NCBI RefSeq assembly: GCF_963675165.1
Contig: NC_087377.1
Location: 5,022,042 to 5,086,041 of the forward strand
Reading direction: 5' to 3'
Length of the DNA: 64,000 nucleotides
Source of the DNA: Halichondria panicea
Taxonomy: Eukaryota > Porifera > Demospongiae > Suberitida > Halichondriidae
Position numbers and translations under genes: made by a program. Below are positions 1 through 10,016 of the stretch, piece after piece (within the stretch, counting starts at the first letter, position 1; each line of letters opens with the position of its first letter). The notes beneath the pieces are model-generated. The model was not told the DNA's origin. It searched no databases and was given only the letters and a program-made list of their open reading frames with translations.

Positions 1-311
1 ATGCGAAGTGTCCGGAATAATTAGAACAAGCAAGCAGCTGCATGCGAGCTAGCTAAGTTTAATAGAACAGGGTACGACTGAATAGATGCACTAACTATCT
101 AAAACTAGCTACTCAAAGCTATCTAACTGCAGCACTCCAAGTCTTACTTGCCGTCTGTGAATGTAAACTCTACTTTTCAAAGTATTGTCCAGATATTTAG
201 AACAAATGTAATATTAAAGCACTGGAGTGTCCGTTGTATTAGAACAACAAATATTGCCCAAAAGAGTGTCCGGGGTAATTAGAAGTGTCCGATAAATTAG
301 AAGATATACGG
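1..311. repeat. TA-flanked MITE (CCGTATATCTTC family), left end cut by window
   Basis: This block is nearly identical to 60735-61045, where the whole element can be seen. It ends with the TIR GATAAATTAGAAGATATACGG followed by TA. The 5' end lies outside the window. A third, partial and inverted copy starts at 41874. It lies just upstream of the first exon of kinase gene A and may contain or displace its promoter; that is inference. Confidence 0.75.
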
Positions 312-437
312 TAATTATAGTACCAACAAGAACACCACGATGCACAACATGCATTTATGATATCTGCCTTTTAGTTTCAGTCTCCGCCCCTTTTTAGCCA
401 AACACTGTTGACAAAACTCGAGACAAAACTACACAAA

Positions 438-833
438 ATGTGGAGACAAAACGAAAAGCTCTCAGAGGAGCCTGCTCAAGGTGGTGGTGCTCAGCTACGA
501 GATAGAGAGAGTCCTGAAAGTGGTCATGACCTGTGTCTAACTGATCAACTATTCGATGACGACCCTTTTTGGCAATTGCAAGCAATTCACCCCGCCCAAG
601 GAGATGCCTCACATCTCCCCGTCCCAGAGCTAGAGCATAGGAGTGATATCACATCTTCTGATGTTAGCAGCAGTGATTTAAAACAAGTGGAGGAAATTCA
701 GACTGTCTCAGCATCACCTAAATTCAGTGCTGTCAAGAATAACCCATCTCCCGCGTACAGTGAGGGAGCACGTCGTACTAGATCTAGTCCAATATTCTCA
801 GATCCATTTCATTTACCAGAAATTGAAGTTGAT
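438..833 (+). CDS. Gene A exon 1: disordered N-terminal module with LFDDDP motif
   Basis: 132 codons ending at a GTGAGT donor. The encoded segment is rich in Ser, Pro, Glu and Asp. It contains PAQGG near the start and LFDDDP around residue 44; both recur in exon 1 of gene B (9567-10016), which marks them as the conserved part of an otherwise variable region. No known domain is recognised. Confidence 0.7.
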
Positions 834-3800
834 GTGAGTTTAATCATGGTGTGGCATGTGTATACCGTAATTACAGCGCCAGACAAAATTAATCTGAGTG
901 GCGCATGTTTAGAGCACAAACAATTGCGTTCAGCCAAAGCTTGGCGCCTATGTTCAACAGCTAGTATAGAGAAAATGGGCGTGGTCTAGCTCAGTTTCAC
1001 TTGCTAGCGCCTAGATATAGCTGCACCGTTGAGAGTAGACTGGCGGCGACAGCCCCTCGTGTACCGCGAGGGACTGGCAAACTGTCTATCAGTCACTCGT
1101 CTCAGCTGCAACGAGCATTGCAGCCTATCAGATTGCTCAACGTCATATTAGCCCTGTAATTGTAACCGCACTTACACTTCAGGGGATTCAGTGCATTCCA
1201 TAGTAGCTGAATCTCATAGCAAAATTTAACCACATTATCTATAACGATATTCATGTTTAGTAGTGTCATACGATCTATTACACTTCCGCTGAGACGAGTG
1301 ACTGATAGGCAGTTTGCCGCCAGTCTACGTTGAGAGCTGAGTGACTTGTACAACATTCATTGACTATGGGTTAGACAACTGTTTAGGAAGTCAAAGATGC
1401 AGGATGATTGTCTCAAACAAGCCTTTTATAAGCACCAGAAAAAATTAATTACAACAACGGTTGGCACTTTTTTAGGACCTAAAAAATTACGTTGATGCTG
1501 ACGTGGCGCTTAAATTATGGTGGTGCTGTCATTACATCAATTACGGTAGTTTCCTACGTCAAAGTTGTATGGTTTTACAAGACGCGCGTGACATTGTGTT
1601 GAAGACAGTATAGACCCACATGTACAGTAAAACATTGTACTGTTCACGAATAACATCATTGCATACACTTAATTTAATTGTCATGTCTACTTATCATAAT
1701 ACAGTAGACTCTCGCTATTCCGGCTCTCTGAAGTATGACCACCTCGATATATTGGCCATTTGCACAGATTGCTAACTAGAGCAAAAACTCGCCCTGAAAT
1801 GCGGCCACTCGCTATTTTGTATACTGGCTGCCCCATGCAAACTAGGTATTTTATTACGGCTGGATATGACGTTTTGGGTGTAGTTTGTGGATTGCATGTA
1901 ATAGAGAGCTTATTGATTTATTATCCTCGAGTCAGGTATAGGGTCGTTTTTAAGCCGCGGCTATTTTCTGAAATGCAGCCACCATTGCATCTAACAGTTT
2001 ACTAATTTGCATTTATTTCTCTTGAGCCAAGCAGGCTTTTAATTGCTCGTTTCTTCGCACAGCTTAGGAATACTGTAGCGAGCAGTCCAGTTCCTCTGGT
2101 AAAAAGACGTGTGGAGAGCAAGACCGTTGGTAGGGCCGTTGGTAGAAAACCACGATTTATCAGTCTACGAAGACTACTAAAAAAGGACACTCCTGAAGTG
2201 AGAGAAAACCTCGAAGCAAATGAATTCGAAGACGAGGCTAGAATTGAACATCAAAATGTATGTGTATCAAGGATAATTAAAGATAATATGTTATCAATTT
2301 TTGACTTTAGACATTTGTACAGCTAGTTATCACCTTAGTTTGTTATGTCGGAAGGCCTATAACAATAGGTTGATTGCTGGAGATATATAGCTTTCAAATT
2401 ACACAGTAAAATGGGCTCATGCAGGTTGAAACTGAAGAAGGTGAACGAGCAATACAGAGGCTCACAGCTGAAGTACATCTCTACAAGGTACAGTAATATG
2501 AAGCCTTCCCAATTGTACACAATTGTGAGTACAATGTATGTCTAAAATTATGCAGCCAGCATTAAAGTTTGAGCCGAGGAAAGATAGTGCCAGTATAGGG
2601 TGTGGGTAATAGCTGTATAATTATAATACCTGGCATAATAATTAATATTGTATAGCGGGTAAATTTGGCGGTTCGGCAAATCAATGTGAGTGTTGATTGC
2701 CAAAATTAAAAATCGCCAATATTTTAGCTTGCAGTATCGCATGTGATAAGTATTGACAGGATCGCCATTAGTTCAATTGCTTCCTTTGCTAAATTTACCT
2801 GCTATATAATTATATTGGTACCAGGAGTTCATGAAGAGGAGTTACTAGATCAACATTTTCGCTGTTTTCGTGGGTTAGCAATCCTACACGAAATTAAGTC
2901 CACGAAAATTGTTCTTTAATTAGAATTATCTGCTAACGTGCAAAGATTAAAAGGCGTGGCTTCCGGTAAGCAGTCATCTAACGAACATTGTGCAACGAAA
3001 TGCTTTTAGAGGCCATTCCATGAAATGTAAGTGCCTCGAAAATTTCGCGCTATATGGTGCATGGCACAAATCACGTTTTAGTAGTATACCGTATATGCTC
3101 GATCAGAGGCCGCTCTTGTATAAAGGCCGCACTCAAATAGTAGCCTCCCTTGCTAGCAAAATGAAACATTTAGTAGCCGCTCTCAAATAGTAGCCTCAGT
3201 GAACTTTGACTCTAGCATTTCTGCACGTGGCAGCCAAAAAAATTATTACTAGCAGCTAGCTACATGTACGTAGCTACAAGTAGCAGCTTGTTAGTGCTTC
3301 ACAAAGACTTTCTCATGGCAGAGTTCAAGTTTATGCAGGTGAAAACAACTTTTGATGACAAACTAAATTATCTGGAGCTAATAAACGCCGCTCTTGAACA
3401 GTGGCCTCTCTTGAATTGTAGCCTCCTCTTCCAGCAAAATGAAACATTTAGTAGCCGCGGCTCCTGATCAAGCATATACGATAATAATTATTATGCAAGC
3501 ATATCATAATTATACTACTACGTCACTCTCAAACTGCATTTTAAATGGGATAGGTGTATATAGTGGTTAATTATGATATTTGCACACACGCATGCACGTA
3601 TACACGTGGTCATACTGCATGTGGGTTTGTGCTGATTACCTAACAGTTTACACAACTACAAGCTAAGTGCTAGTGACGTATTTAGCCCAAGAAGTAGAAT
3701 GGAATAATTATATGCGTGGGAGTTGGATACTCCTTTTTATGAACTCCTGACGGTACATAGACTTTCCTCCCATAATTATCATGTAACATTTATAATTAAT

Positions 3801-6800
3801 GAAGAGTTGATGGATGCGTGTAAATCGTATATTGTACATCAGTGCATGTATATATTATTATGTTGCAGATTGAGGTTGAGGAACTTCGAAACAAAATTGA
3901 GAGATCCCGAACTATTATCACTGAACTGGGTAAAACAAATGCATCGCTAGAAACAAAATTATCAACGTCTATGTCCAATGAAGAGCGAGAGAGCCTGACT
4001 CGACAGAATCGAGAATTGCGCACTGTTGAAACATTCAAGGAAAGGTTTGATGCCTTTGTACACGGGACCCAGGAGCATCTTGCACAATTAGCAGGCACGG
4101 TGGCCTCAAAAGCTGTTGAAAATGAGGAACTGAACGAAAAGGTGAAGAATCTAGCTGAAGAACTTGAGCTGACAAAATTTCAAGTGAGTGATCGACACTT
4201 AATGACCAGGACATTAAGATTTTAACTAGAGCACTGAAGTACAAACCATATTTAGTGAGCCTATACAGCCTCGAGTCAGAGCCGCGTGTACATCTAGGCC
4301 AACGTGCCATCGTGTCATTTGATTTTTAGCTTCTTATCTTTGGCTCGTTTTTATTCGACAAAGAAGCTTTAACATCAAAAGTTGCCTTGTTGAGGCTATC
4401 CATAGTAACACAGTATTAGGTACTTAGAATACACAAACAGACGGACTGACTGACTACTATAACACTTGGCGCCGCGGCGCTTCCCGGGTTAATAAATGTT
4501 GGCTCAGAATTTCTATAGCTATTGAAATTGATAACACTGTATCCACTCTCTTTACAGGCGTTTACATACAAACAAGACTTTGAAGAAGAACGTGCTGCTC
4601 GAGAACAAGCTGTCGGTGCAAAGGAACGATTAGACAGGCAAGTTCAAAGCCTGTCTGATCAGCTTAGCGATACAAAGACAGAAGCTGAGTTCGAAAAGAA
4701 CAAGAAGCAAGCTGAAATAGCCAAACTGGAGGTAACTGTCACCAAAAATCAACAACTAACATGGCAATTGACCCAAGCTCAGGAAAATTTTCAGCAAACA
4801 ATTGCTACAATGTTACAGGAAATCGAAGCAGAAAAGGCTCAGAAGGAACACTTCAGAACAGAATCGACGAAGTTACAGCAACAACTGCAAATAGCAGAAG
4901 CAACGTGTGAAAGCAGAAAAGATGAACTGTTCCAAAAAATTGAAGAAGCTGCTAGAAGCCAAGCTTCCCTTAAAGACGAAGTTCAGATGGCTTCTGCTAT
5001 GAACATTAGCTTAAATGAAAAGCTCGAACGTGTTACTCAAGATAGGGATATCGAACAGGAAAAGCTCGAAATATTGGCTAATGAAAAGGCTTTTGTAGAC
5101 AATCAACTGACCCGCGAGAAAAACCACACTGCAGCATTGGCACAAGATCTTGCAGCCAAAGAACAGGAGTTGTCCCATACAAAAGAAACTGATGACAGAA
5201 AGGCAACTGAACTACAAGATGCTCGCCAGAGGCTGGAGGTGTCCCTCGCTGACACAGAACGTCTTAATGATGAGGAGAAAAGAATGAGATTATCCATTCA
5301 GGTACGTATTGCACCATAGATTGAAAATGAAGGAGATTGGAAACGACCAGGTCTCTCTGTGTAAACAGTTGAAACACTCCACGTTTTGATTTAGCGATCG
5401 CGAATATTTTTGTGGTTGACCGTTATGAGGTTGTATTTTAGCCCTCCTATCCACTAGCAATCACTTAGGGGCTGGGAGGTACTCTAGAGAAAGTTTACAC
5501 CATGCACTGACAAGCCTAAGTCTGTTGTCTTTACTCGGTTTTTAATGATTTTAGCTTGAATTACTCCATGTCAACTTTTCTCTTTCCCTGCTGTGAAGCC
5601 GAAACAGCAAAGGACATTGCTTGACTTGGTTATTATGTATCTAAGTACCAGTTTCATGCTATGAATAAGCTGTACTGTTCATAAACGTTTGCAGTATAGT
5701 CCTTCAAACTGCTTTAGTATACTTTTAGACACACCAAGGGCCTTGACCTCCCACGACTTCATAGTAAGGGCTATTTCTTCTTGTATAACATTTATTTGTT
5801 TAATGATAGTGGCTGCATTGCTTAGTCGACCTTTTAGAGCTTACTTTTTAGAATAATCAACATCAATTTCACCATTTCTATGTACAGCACATTGTATGGC
5901 AGTCAAATCACGCCCTATAATACGAATCAAGTGTTTCACGTACAAATTTTCGTTTCCAATCCCTTTCCTTTTCAATCTATGATTATACTAGGAACTGCAT
6001 AACCATGCAATCTGAGTGTATAGCTGGCTGCCAGTTACTCGTGTAATATATTTACATATAAAAATTGAATTGAGTACATACAAACAATAAAGCTATAAAA
6101 TAATTTGGTACGTATAATAATTATAATTATGTACGTATAAATATCATATGAATGAGTACAAACAATTTATTTACTGATTCAGTCCGTATCCTAGGTGATG
6201 TCCAGTAATTATATTATATAATTACTTCCCCCAGGCACTATTCTTATAATCTACTTCCTCAGCAGATTTGAATTGATATGATGCATCTTGACAAAATTTG
6301 GTACATTGCACGCAATAAAATTCAAAAATGTTGTGTAAGCTTGACAGTATTGAACTGAACTAGCTGAAGCCTGTAGTCAATTCTTGCTCTGTGCTTTCTC
6401 AGTAGTCAAGGCTGTGGCTCAGAAGTAGAGGATTACAAGTAGACTGTGGTGTTGTTGACAATAACAGACTAGTTCAGAGCTACAGTACAGGTAGCTAGCT
6501 AGCTAGCTAGCTACGTAGCTACATGTACAAACCTCGCAGCTGCATTTAGTGGTCTGGTCAAAGTTTATACATGGCTTCCAGCTAGCTGAACCTAGCTAGC
6601 TCATGTAGCTCCACAGTAGTACTGCTAGTTCTATGCCTGTAACTGTTCTAACTGCATAATTCTGAGGCTGTGAGAGCAAGTTTGACTGTCTCCACTGATG
6701 TTCAAATGACTGTTTTGCTGTTTTTGCAGTAAATAAATCAGTTGTTGACTGGTTGCCTAGTAATTATGGTTTATAAACAACCTCAGCCTCGGGCTGCGCC

Positions 6801-6932
6801 CTCGGCATTGGTTGTTTATAAGCCATAATTACTAGTCAACCAGTCAATAACTATAACATAAAACTATATATACATGTGTTATAACTTGTGTACGTACATG
6901 TTTAAATAATTATCATAATTATGGTGACATAG

Positions 6933-6998
<66 letters not shown>

Positions 6999-7088
6999 GT
7001 GTGCGTGTGTGCGTGTGCGTGTGCGTGTGTGGGTGTGGGTGGGTGTGTGTGTGTGTGTGTGCGTGTGCAGGTGGGTGTGTGTGTGCGT

Positions 7089-7121
<33 letters not shown>

Positions 7122-9149
7122 CGTGTGCGTGTGCGTGTAATTGAAGTATCAATGAGAACTTGTATATTTCATTCATAGCAACTACAAGGTGCACTGAAAA
7201 TCCTGGATCAGCAATCAAAGATTCTTGGTGGCGATAAGGTACGCACATGCATGTAGGGGATGTATAAAGTACTAAAGTGCAAAACCCTCGGTACATGACG
7301 TTAGTCAGGTTGTATAAAGTTCTGTATAAATCAAACATGCAGCAGCTTGCAAGTCCGTAGGTGGGAGGAGCTGTATTGCAGTATAATTATAGTGCATATA
7401 CTGTATAAGTTATGTGGTCAATTATGGCTTCATTTATGTTTATGTAAAATGCTACTTTTTAGCTGGTTGAAGCTTATCAGCATAATTATTACCTGAGGCC
7501 ATGCGCGGCCAGCGGGTATAATAGTCAGTCAGTCAGTCTGTCTGTGTAATCTGAGTCTACTCACCTGGATGCAATATAGCACTGTTTATGCCATGGATAG
7601 CCTCAAAACAACAAGGTAGTAGTTTTAAATTTGGCAGACTTTGATGTTAAAGTTTCGTTGTAAAAGCGAGCAAAAGTTGAACTTGCACGTTGGCAGCTAG
7701 CTAACTACACGCGGCCTTTATTCGAGGCACCCTACGTTTATAGCTGAAGTGATCCCGTTCCAGGAACAATGGAAAAGGGTAGAGCTAGCCTCTTTAGCTA
7801 GCTGACTCTGGGTCCTATTCCAGGAGCCATAGCTACTTCTCAGGCTTCTTTGCTGTGATCCACAGTGTGTATAGGCCTATGTACCACTAAAACATTGCTT
7901 CTGAGTTGTTCACCTAACTGTTATAAAAGCGAAAACTCGGCCTGGGATCGAGGCTACTACAGTACATGCACAGCATTATCACTCTTCTGGTTTCTTTATA
8001 ATCATGTCACCAGCCGAGGGTTTGCACTTTAGTGCTCTAGTTATAGATAGAAGCACCAAGTACAATACCTTATTGTGTATGTTGCAGCTATAAACGTAGC
8101 GCTATATATGGCATCCAGGTGATCAGTCTTAGAATCGCAATAGACAGACTGCCGTGCATGCAGGGGTAGCCTGCACCCCTCGGGTTAATAACATAATCAT
8201 TAAAAGCAGTTTTGTTATCATTTTCTCACAGAAACAACAGCCAGTGATGTCAGTCTCGGATAATGCTGAAGTTCTAAATTCACACTCTTTGAAACCCAAG
8301 TCCCCACTTATGTTTACAGAGCCTGTTGGCCAGGGAAGTTTTGGCTCTGTGTATGCTGTCGATTTGGATGGACTGCCGTGCATTGGGAAGAGATTGCTGG
8401 ACATTCTCATGGGCCGTTGTGGACAGCAGGAAGTTTGTCAAGCTACGAAAAATTCCTTTCATCAACGATTTGTTCAAGAGTGTGTGCTTATGAGTCGAAC
8501 AAACCATTCAAATATTGTCAAATTTATTGGTGTGTATTTTGGAAAGAACGAGTTTGACCTCACTCTTTTAATGGAGCGACTGCACACTGATCTAGGGAAG
8601 TACTTGGAGAGCAAACCTCTCATAGTGATACCATACAGCACGAAAGTATCGATTCTTCACGATGTCTCCTGTGGACTGCTCTATCTCCACGAGAAGTGTT
8701 CTATCATCCATCGTGATCTCACAGCTGCCAACATTCTCTTAACAGCTGATAACCGAGCCAAGATAGCCGACCTTGGGGTGTCAAAGATTTTAGATAACGA
8801 CACCCAAAAACTCACTGTAGCCCCTGGTACTCAAGCATTCATGCCACCCGAAGCCGTACAAGAAAACCCATCTTATAATGAAAGTCTTGACATTTTCTCT
8901 TTTGGTGTTCTTGTCCTTTATGTTGCAATTCAACAGTTTCCAGCACTCTATGGTCGACGTGTTACTGATGCTGTTCACGCTAAAGGGGAGGGCGAGATCT
9001 TTAAACGGCAGAAATGGATTGAAATGATAGAAGCAAAACATCCTGAACTTTCATTCATGATCTTCTGGTGTTTGTCTGATAATCCAATGAAGAGACCCAG
9101 TACTTGTTGTGTAAACATTCTCCTTCAAGCGATGACAATAAACCTGTGA
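438..9149 (+). CDS. Kinase gene A: coiled-coil protein with C-terminal TKL/TK-like kinase domain (7 exons)
   Basis: Predicted exons are 438-833, 2063-2257, 2425-2487, 3869-4183, 4558-5301, 7179-7238 and 8232-9149, giving about 896 aa. Every junction has an AG acceptor and GT donor and is phase 0, so exons join without shifting frame. The protein has a Ser/Pro-rich N-terminus with LFDDDP, then about 440 residues of Glu/Lys/Gln-rich coiled coil, then a kinase domain. No signal peptide or membrane segment is visible, so it is probably cytoplasmic. The start at 438 is the first ATG; the frame is open upstream to a TTG only. Gene B follows 417 bp downstream on the same strand with the same architecture. 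The substrate is unknown. Coiled coils suggest oligomerisation-driven activation, which is inference. Exons were placed by eye and by comparison with B, so extra small exons in the 2488-3868 and 5302-7178 introns could be missed. Confidence 0.75.
1029..1340. repeat. Inverted-repeat element in gene A intron 1
   Basis: The left arm around 1029-1110 (GAGAGTAGACTGGCGGC ... CAGTCACTCGTCTCAGC) is repeated inverted at about 1288-1340. The arms are about 50-80 nt with a loop that shows no coding potential. Superfamily not assigned. Confidence 0.6.
1702..1990. repeat. Partial pogo/Tigger-like MITE
   Basis: It begins TA-CAGTAGACTCTCGCTATTCCGG, the same terminus as the complete element at 29892-30320. 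The right terminus is not recognisable. Confidence 0.5.
2063..2487 (+). CDS. Gene A exons 2 and 3: basic linker and first coiled-coil segment
   Basis: Exon 2 (2063-2257, 65 aa) begins after a CGCACAG acceptor and matches the start of B exon 2 in its SSP...KTVG stretch. It is very basic (RRLLKKD). Exon 3 (2425-2487, 21 aa) contains [11 protein letters not shown], matching the end of B exon 4 (LLTAEVNLCK). Both are phase 0. The homology to B is the main reason for accepting such short exons. Confidence 0.6.
2652..3060. repeat. Two adjacent MITE remnants in gene A intron 3
   Basis: A short hairpin (about 2652-2812) has arms TATAGCGGGTAAATTT and its complement. It is followed at about 2845-3060 by a copy of a repeat also found at 24733-24960, 26886-27120 and 41380-41540, recognisable by AAAGGCGTGGCTTCCGG and GCAACGAAATGCTTTT. 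Confidence 0.55.
3089..3480. repeat. TIR element, CCGTATATGCTYGATCAGG type
   Basis: The left end after TA reads CCGTATATGCTCGATCAG and the right end is its near-complement CTGATCAAGCATATACG. The interior carries three direct copies of an AAATAGTAGCC-like motif. It lies in gene A intron 3; no coding capacity. Confidence 0.6.
3869..4183 (+). CDS. Gene A exon 4: coiled coil (105 aa)
   Basis: Acceptor TTGCAG, donor GTGAGT. The segment is a continuous heptad-like coiled coil, homologous over its whole length to B exon 5 (22162-22473): both share the EVEELR/IEREIEV start, the TELGKxN core, QEHLxQL and the LEELExTKF end. Confidence 0.75.
4223..4493 (-). repeat. F-family MITE, short copy
   Basis: It begins AACTAGAGCACTGAAGT and ends near CCCGGGTTAATAA. 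These are the inverted ends of the F family seen at 7489-8043, 10735-11603, 18181-18660, 30484-30668 and 42979-49203. It occupies most of gene A intron 4. Confidence 0.55.
4558..5301 (+). CDS. Gene A exon 5: long coiled coil (248 aa)
   Basis: Acceptor TTTACAG, donor GTACGT. The start (Y[11 protein letters not shown]) is shared with B exon 6 at 24017. The remainder is Gln/Glu/Lys/Leu-rich with regular heptads and no globular domain. It resembles generic long coiled coils, so database hits to myosin- or golgin-like proteins would not indicate function. Confidence 0.8.
5315..5981. repeat. P-derived MITE 1
   Basis: Ends CATAGATTGAAAATGAAGG and CCTTTCCTTTTCAATCTATG with inner GATTGGAAACG, matching the TIR of the P element at 43656-48311. 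The flanks (attgcac, attatac) match at 5 of 7 positions, a worn TSD. Its interior matches MITEs at 33512-34253 and 54858-55567. It starts only 13 bp after a gene A donor site. Confidence 0.7.
5982..6734. other. Gene A intron 5 interior, no gene seen
   Basis: AT-rich sequence with short TAGC runs (near 6490-6520) and TATAATTATA stretches. No open frame, splice-bounded exon or clear TIR was found. Confidence 0.5.
6735..6858. repeat. Palindromic hairpin with CCTCGGGCTGCGCCCTCGG core
   Basis: Arms GTTGACTGGTTG...AATTATGG(C)TTATAAACAA are inverted around the GC-rich core. Two other hairpins share the same style of core: about 10846-10965 and 26690-26790. Confidence 0.6.
6933..7138. repeat. (GT)n microsatellite
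   Basis: About 200 bp of GT/GC dinucleotides, pure at first then interrupted by GC and GG. Open frames of Cys/Val or His/Thr within it are artefacts of the repeat. Confidence 0.97.
7179..7238 (+). CDS. Gene A exon 6: 20-aa coiled-coil linker exon
   Basis: A 60-nt phase-0 exon (acceptor CATAG, donor GTACGC) continuing the helix ([15 protein letters not shown]) into the kinase exon. A degraded equivalent seems to lie at about 42888-42952 in copy D. A 200-bp GT repeat ends only about 40 bp upstream of the acceptor. Confidence 0.55.
7489..8043 (+). repeat. F-family MITE, long copy
   Basis: It starts TTACCTGAGGCCATGCGCGGCC and ends TTTGCACTTTAGTGCTCTAG. The interior GGTAGTAGTTTTAAATTTGG...GTTGAACTTGCACGTTGGC is shared with the copies at 10735, 30484 and 42979. 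It lies in the intron before the kinase exon of gene A, and the same family sits in the equivalent intron of copy D. Confidence 0.6.
8232..9149 (+). CDS. Gene A exon 7: protein kinase domain, complete catalytic core
   Basis: 305 codons plus stop, acceptor CTCACAG. Motifs in order: glycine loop [13 protein letters not shown]-binding Lys in IGKRL, helix-C Glu in QECVLMSR, hinge [10 protein letters not shown], catalytic loop HRDLTAAN, metal-binding DLGVSK in place of DFG, activation-segment end MPPEAV, DIFSFGV and the KRPS arginine. All are present, so phosphotransfer activity is plausible. The Ser/Thr-kinase Lys of HRDLKxxN is Thr here and AxN resembles tyrosine kinases; overall it reads as a TKL-like or divergent TK domain. 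The C-terminus ends about 8 residues after the fold, with no further domain. Confidence 0.9.
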   Translation, partial: KQQPVMSVSDNAEVLNSHSLKPKSPLMFTEPVGQGSFGSVYAVDLDGLPCIGKRLLDILMGRCGQQEVCQATKNSFHQRFVQECVLMSRTNHSNIVKFIGVYFGKNEFDLTLLMERLHTDLGKYLESKPLIVIPYSTKVSILHDVSCGLLYLHEKCSIIHRDLTAANILLTADNRAKIADLGVSKILDNDTQKLTVAPGTQAFMPPEAVQENPSYNESLDIFSFGVLVLYVAIQQFPALYGRRVTDAVHAKGEGEIFKRQKWIEMIEAKHPELSFMIFWCLSDNPMKRPSTCCVNILLQAMTINL

Positions 9150-9566
9150 CAGTGTTTGCTTTTATAGCTTGCATTTTTACTTTTATGTTGCATTGATTAT
9201 GTTGATTGTGCTGTAGTGTGTAGTGCAGTGCAGTGGTAGAAACTAGAAGGTGATGACTTTTGTTCTGTGTCTAAAAAGCCTGGTAGTCTAGCCACGCCCT
9301 CCCAGGCTGTGCATACAACAGGGAGCTCCCTTTCTCATCATAATTATGTATTTTAATCTAATTAAACAACACCTTCAAGATAAGTACGTAATCAAGTTAA
9401 CCAGAGTAGGTCTAGGGCATAATTATTGTGTGACAACAATTGAACTCATTGGAAAACCTGCTTTGACTTAATTGGCCCACCAGTAAGCTAATCAGTAGTA
9501 GATCTATTGGTAACAACATTATTTATATATCTATCCTTCTATAGATCTATACGTCACGTATTGTAT
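9150..9566. other. Intergenic spacer between kinase genes A and B
   Basis: 417 bp contains the 3' UTR of A and the promoter/5' UTR of B. No canonical AATAAA follows the stop of A, and no TIR or ORF was seen. The short gap fits recent tandem duplication. Confidence 0.5.
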
Positions 9567-10016
9567 ATGATGCCTAAGAAGAAGAAGACTAGTCAACAAA
9601 AGGTGGACTTGACCGAGAGGCCTGCTCAAGGTGGTGCAGGTGATGCTCAGAGACGAGAGAGGGCTCAAACTGAAAGTAGTTTTGGAACTGATAAACTATT
9701 CGATGACGACCCACAAGCAACCCCCCAAGGAGCTGCCACACCTAACCCAGAGCATAAGAAACCCACTATCAAGGGTATGAAGCGCAAATTCGCTAAAACA
9801 CTTGGACTTAGTAAAGGTTCAAGCTCATCTACTACTCCCTCAGATGACACCTCTGGTGCCAGGGGCTCAAACAGTGGAAGTGAACAGATTCCGTCTCTTT
9901 CCTCATCTCCTGTGATGACTCATAAAGCCAGTCCCCGATCCCCCACACCCAGTGATGGAGTATGGATTGATCCCTCAGTGACTACCAGTCCTCTAGCAGA
10001 CCCATTACTTCCACCA
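9567..10016 (+). CDS. Gene B exon 1: Lys-rich start and disordered LFDDDP module
   Basis: 150 codons, donor GTAAGT. It begins with a Lys run, then PAQGG and LFDDDP as in gene A, then Ser/Thr/Pro-rich sequence (GSSSSTTPSDD, SLSSSPVMTH, SPRSPTPSD) with many proline-directed phosphorylation-like sites. Part of it (SSSPVMT) survives in pseudogene C at about 28963-28978. Confidence 0.75.

Noticed and set aside
6919-7338. Open frames of Cys/Val (plus) and His/Thr (minus) repeats
   Set aside because: They are translations of the GT microsatellite and have no splice or start context.
8129-8410. Minus-strand frame opposite the kinase exon
   Set aside because: It is the antisense shadow of a well-supported kinase exon, with no motif of its own.
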